Assembly: GCA_900545865.1 (NCBI GenBank)
Contig: URAN01000006.1
Coordinates: 1 to 64,000 of the forward strand
DNA length: 64,000 bases
From: an uncultured Eubacteriales bacterium
GTDB taxonomy: Bacteria > Bacillota > Clostridia > Monoglobales > Monoglobaceae
Direction: 5' to 3'
The notes under the pieces were generated by a model that did no database searches, was not told the origin of the DNA, and saw nothing but the letters and a program-made list of their open reading frames with translations. Positions 60,896 through 64,000 of the stretch are shown in pieces. The position numbers and the translations under genes were made by a program. Each line of letters begins with the position of its first letter. The first letter of the stretch is position 1.

Positions 60896-61839
60896 TGAAA
60901 AAGTTACTTGCATCCGATGGGGCGCTTAAAATTATATCTGTTTTGATTGCCATCGGAATATGGGTATATATTGCGCTCGTAATGAATCCCGCAATTGAGG
61001 TCACGGTTCGTGACCTGCCGATTCAGTTTATCGGCGTCGAAAGCCTTAATTCGAGAGGACTTGCGGTTATAAGCGAGTCGGCGACAACAGTTACCGTCAA
61101 AATAAAGGGAAGCCGTAAGAAAATGGGCAATAATGATATGAAAACCATTATTGCAAAGGCGGATATTTCATCGATAACCGAAACGGGTGAAACAAATATC
61201 CCGATAGAGATTGTTATTCCTTTTGAAAATCAGGGCGTAAGCTCGCAAAGCGAGTATTCGGTGAATGTAAAGGTTGAAAAAAGCGCAGAAAAAACCCTTG
61301 ATATAGAGGTTTCGACCATCGGAACGCTCGCACCCGATTATATGCCGGGCGACATTGTTTGCGACCCGAAAAAGGTAACGCTGAGCGGCCCGAAATCGGC
61401 GGTGGATAAAATATCCAAAGCGGAGGCGGTTTTGAATTATAATAATGAAGACGTTGACATTGACACATCCGCACAGATTGTTTTTTACGGTGCGGATAAC
61501 AAAGAAATTTCAATGCTTGACGCTCTTATGGGAAGGATTTCAATATCCGTTGATAATGTAAATATTCATTGCCCCGTTCTTAAAATGCACAAAGCAGAGG
61601 TAAAGGCGGAGTTCGGCAGACAGGAGCTGCCTGAGAATTTCTCATATAAAACCGACCCGTTTGAGGTCTATGTTTTCGGTGACGAAAATGTTTCGTCAAA
61701 GATAAACGAGATTAAGACCGAACAGATTCCGCTTGATAAACTTTTGGATAACGGAAAGGTTAAGGTTAAACTTATTATTCCGAACGGAGTGAAAATATTT
61801 CACGATATATCCGAGGTCGAAATATCGATTGAAAAATAG
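60895..61839 (+). CDS. cdaR: YbbR-domain regulator CdaR
   Basis: A 314-residue protein with one N-terminal transmembrane anchor (about 10-30, ALKIISVLIAIGIWVYIALV) and three extracytoplasmic YbbR domains (first at about 45-125, with GLAVISESATTVTVKIKGSR). It modulates the diadenylate cyclase. It overlaps cdaA by one base and lies 10 bp before the FAD protein gene, so the three form one operon. Confidence 0.94.
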   Translation: MKKLLASDGALKIISVLIAIGIWVYIALVMNPAIEVTVRDLPIQFIGVESLNSRGLAVISESATTVTVKIKGSRKKMGNNDMKTIIAKADISSITETGETNIPIEIVIPFENQGVSSQSEYSVNVKVEKSAEKTLDIEVSTIGTLAPDYMPGDIVCDPKKVTLSGPKSAVDKISKAEAVLNYNNEDVDIDTSAQIVFYGADNKEISMLDALMGRISISVDNVNIHCPVLKMHKAEVKAEFGRQELPENFSYKTDPFEVYVFGDENVSSKINEIKTEQIPLDKLLDNGKVKVKLIIPNGVKIFHDISEVEISIEK

Positions 61840-61849
61840 GTGGATTTGT

Positions 61850-63424
61850 ATGCGAATTATTATAGACAATATAAAAATGCCGATAAGGCATACAACCGAA
61901 GACGTAATAAAGACCGCACGAGATATTGTGCGGTCTGATTGCATTTCGGCGGACAATTTCGAGATATACAGACAATCCCTTGACGCGCGCCGAAAAAATA
62001 ACATTCATTATGTTTATTCGGTGTCGGCAAGCACAGCGGACGACACTGTACTTGCCAAAGGTATTCGCCGTGCGGAAGTCACGGAAAGCCTTAAACCAAA
62101 AAAAGCATATTTGTCAAGTCGCCCCGTTGTTGTCGGACTTGGTCCGTGCGGACTTTTTGCGGCGTGGGTTCTTACCCTTTCGGGAAATCCGCCGCTTATA
62201 ATCGAACGCGGCGAAGACGCGGAAAGCCGCCGTGTAACGGTCAAGAATTTTTGGAAAAGCGGAATATTAAATACAAATTCGAATGTTCAGTTCGGCGAGG
62301 GAGGCGCAGGCGCGTTTTCGGACGGAAAGCTGACAACGAGAATCAGTGACCCGCGGCAAAGATTTGTCCTCAAAACTCTGGTTGAATTCGGTGCGCCGAA
62401 AGACATTTTATACAAGGCAAAGCCGCACATCGGCACTGACCTTTTATGCGGAGTTATAACGACAATGCGGCGGCGTATGCAGGAACTCGGCGCGGAAGTG
62501 AGATTTAATACGCGGTTGACGGACATAAAGGTCAGCGGCGGTCGGGTCGAGGGGATAGTGATAAATGATGATGAAGAAATTTTATGCAAGAATTTGATTT
62601 TGGCAATAGGGCACAGCAGCCGAGATACATATGAAAGGCTTTTGAGTTTGGGAGCGGCGGCAGAACCGAAACCCTTTGCGATTGGGGTCAGAATAGAACA
62701 CAGCCAAGAGTTTATTGACAACCTTCAATACGGAGCAAAGACGGATAAAACCGACTTGCCGCCGGCGGACTATCGTGTGACATATAACGAAAAGGACAGG
62801 AGCTGTTATTCATTTTGTATGTGTCCCGGCGGCGTGGTTGTGAATGCGTCAAGCGAGAAAAACAGGCTTGCGGTCAACGGAATGAGTTATCACAGCCGCA
62901 GCGGCGAAAACGCAAACAGTGCGCTTGTTGTGCCGGTTCGTCCGACCGATTTTATCGGTACGGACGGCGGAATCAGACTTCAGCAAAAATATGAGGAACT
63001 TGCATTTCTGCTCGGCGGAGGAGAGGGTGCTGCACCGATACAGCTCGCCGAGGATTTTGTAAAAGATTGCCCGACCGAGCGGCTCAAAAGAGTCGAGCCG
63101 ACCGTAACGAGCGGATTTAAAATTGCGGAAATAAAAAATTGTCTGCCGAAATTTGTTGTTGAAACATTACGCAGAGGACTCTGTGATTTTGAACACAGAA
63201 TGCCGGGATTTTCGGGCGGCGGTGCGGTCTTGACGGGAATAGAGTCGAGAACGTCCGCGCCGATAAGATTTATCAGAGGTAAAAACCTTGAAAGCATAAA
63301 CATCGGCGGTCTGTATCCCTCGGGCGAGGGCGCAGGCTATGCCGGCGGAATTGTAAGTGCGGCGGTGGACGGAATTAAATCGGCGAGTATGCTGATTGAA
63401 AACAACAACAATAAAATATATTGA
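61850..63424 (+). CDS. FAD-dependent oxidoreductase (COG2509-type)
   Basis: A 524-residue flavoprotein. After an about 85-residue N-terminal domain with basic and aromatic residues comes the FAD Rossmann motif VVVGLGPCGLFAAWVLTLSG (about 93-112), then FGEGGAGAFSDGKLTTR, and the C-terminal FAD contact GLYPSGEGAGYAGGIVSAAV. The family is widespread in Clostridia; the substrate is not known, and the aligned role as dehydrogenase or tRNA-modifying flavoprotein is unproven. TAGGTGG with a short spacer selects the start at 61850. Confidence 0.92.
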   Translation: MRIIIDNIKMPIRHTTEDVIKTARDIVRSDCISADNFEIYRQSLDARRKNNIHYVYSVSASTADDTVLAKGIRRAEVTESLKPKKAYLSSRPVVVGLGPCGLFAAWVLTLSGNPPLIIERGEDAESRRVTVKNFWKSGILNTNSNVQFGEGGAGAFSDGKLTTRISDPRQRFVLKTLVEFGAPKDILYKAKPHIGTDLLCGVITTMRRRMQELGAEVRFNTRLTDIKVSGGRVEGIVINDDEEILCKNLILAIGHSSRDTYERLLSLGAAAEPKPFAIGVRIEHSQEFIDNLQYGAKTDKTDLPPADYRVTYNEKDRSCYSFCMCPGGVVVNASSEKNRLAVNGMSYHSRSGENANSALVVPVRPTDFIGTDGGIRLQQKYEELAFLLGGGEGAAPIQLAEDFVKDCPTERLKRVEPTVTSGFKIAEIKNCLPKFVVETLRRGLCDFEHRMPGFSGGGAVLTGIESRTSAPIRFIRGKNLESINIGGLYPSGEGAGYAGGIVSAAVDGIKSASMLIENNNNKIY

Positions 63425-63501
63425 TTCTTTGATTTGCGGCTACGTCGGAAAGATGCAAACATAAGATATAAAACAAACAGAATGGAAAAGGGAGGTTCAA
63501 A

Positions 63502-64000
63502 ATGTTCAATATCATATACGGAACGGATTCGGCAAGCATAGAAAATACGGCGTATGACAGAATTAAAAATGTTGCGGCGAGCGGCCGCTGTGCGTGGATT
63601 TTGGTACCCGAACAGTTTTCGCTGTCTGCCGAGAGTTTTGTTATAAAAACGTTTGGCGTTGCGGCACAGACAAACATAAAAGTTATAACTTTTTCGCGGT
63701 TGTGCAATCTCGTTTTGTCAAAGCTCGGACCTTTGAGACTCAGATATATTGATGGTGCCGGAAAGCAGATTGTTGCGGCGGCAACGGTGCGCGATGTTAA
63801 GTCAAAACTCGGTGTTTTATCATCGGCGGTCAGGCGCAGAGGTTTTTCGTCAGAGCTGACGAATCTTGTATCCGAATTTAAAAGGTACGGCGTATCACCC
63901 CAAGCTTTGTCCGAGGCGGCAGGCTCGGCATCGGAAAATCAGAACGAACAGGAACTTTCCGAAAAATTAAAAGATATATCGGTTATGTATGACACATTCA
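63502..64000 (+). CDS. addB: Helicase-exonuclease subunit AddB (5' part, continues past the window)
   Basis: The first 166 residues of an AddB-like protein (MFNIIYGTDSASIENTAYDR, then CAWILVPEQFSLSAESFVIK and VITFSRLCNLVLSKLG). AddB joins AddA in double-strand break repair and Chi-dependent end processing. The usual N-terminal Walker A (GxxGxGKS) is replaced by GTDSASIE, so ATP binding at this site seems lost. GGGAGG with 8-nt spacing precedes the ATG. The rest, including the iron-sulfur nuclease domain, is outside the window. Confidence 0.88.
   Translation, partial: MFNIIYGTDSASIENTAYDRIKNVAASGRCAWILVPEQFSLSAESFVIKTFGVAAQTNIKVITFSRLCNLVLSKLGPLRLRYIDGAGKQIVAAATVRDVKSKLGVLSSAVRRRGFSSELTNLVSEFKRYGVSPQALSEAAGSASENQNEQELSEKLKDISVMYDTF

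Noticed and set aside
1..64000. tRNA or rRNA genes, insertion sequences or prophage
   Set aside because: No cloverleaf, rRNA-like or transposase/integrase sequence was recognised in any intergenic region or frame.

Overview
The window reads as the chromosome of an anaerobic, spore-forming Clostridia bacterium (Bacillota), probably an uncultured gut lineage. The reasons are Shine-Dalgarno-led genes with ATG, GTG and TTG starts, a tex-parS-parA-parB module, a SipL-like spore protein, a pyrophosphate-type phosphofructokinase, an archaeal-type ProS, CdaA/CdaR and AddB, together with oxygen-sensitive glycyl radical chemistry. I cannot fix genus or species from the sequence alone.

Layout: (1) 1-9.7 kb is housekeeping on the + strand (tex, parA, parB, a membrane coiled-coil protein, serS), followed by a Wzt-like ABC ATPase and two family 2 glycosyltransferases. 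(2) 9.7-17.3 kb holds a small RNA, a repeat, a three-gene carbohydrate ABC importer without its own ATPase on the - strand, and a membrane-bound AraC-type regulator coupled to a PflX-like radical SAM protein. (3) 17.4-18.0 kb holds a compact element in which a 22-residue hydrophobic peptide faces a convergent RNA: a candidate type I toxin-antitoxin pair. (4) 18.0-32.7 kb is a complete glycyl-radical bacterial microcompartment (BMC) locus on the - strand. Its gene set resembles the fucose/rhamnose-type GRM: HAD phosphatase, diol dehydratase and activase, PduU-like shell protein, EutP GTPase, class II aldolase, heme-binding-like protein, alcohol dehydrogenase, two BMC-H, EutN pentamer, PduS, PduT, CoA-acylating aldehyde dehydrogenase, second BMC-T, PduL and a DeoR regulator. 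(5) 32.8-45.5 kb is mixed: stalk-domain protein, a frameshifted O-antigen ligase-like gene, YigZ, SmtB-like regulator plus Zn/Cd ATPase, flavoprotein, QueH, XRE regulator facing an SH3 secreted protein, an orphan histidine kinase and a SipL-like gene. (6) 45.5-64 kb is core: rpoB, rpoC, pfk, small Cys proteins, an AEC transporter, glmM, proS, cdaA, cdaR, an FAD protein and the start of addB.

In the BMC the aldolase would split a deoxysugar 1-phosphate into DHAP and lactaldehyde. Lactaldehyde would be reduced to 1,2-propanediol, which the B12-independent dehydratase turns into propionaldehyde. AldDH and PduL lead to propionyl-phosphate, while the alcohol dehydrogenase recycles NAD+. The locus has two strong promoters, in front of the HAD gene and of the aldolase gene. 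Both carry a CACAG/CTGTG motif repeated at exactly 20-bp spacing just upstream of the -35 box, which suggests co-regulation.

The most unusual items are the short hydrophobic peptide with its antisense RNA and an apparent orphan relative; a BMC-H gene with two in-frame starts, each with its own ribosome binding site; a 47-bp near-perfect palindrome over the glmM promoter; two parS sites embedded in longer perfect palindromes; and an A8 tract that splits a polysaccharide ligase-like gene.
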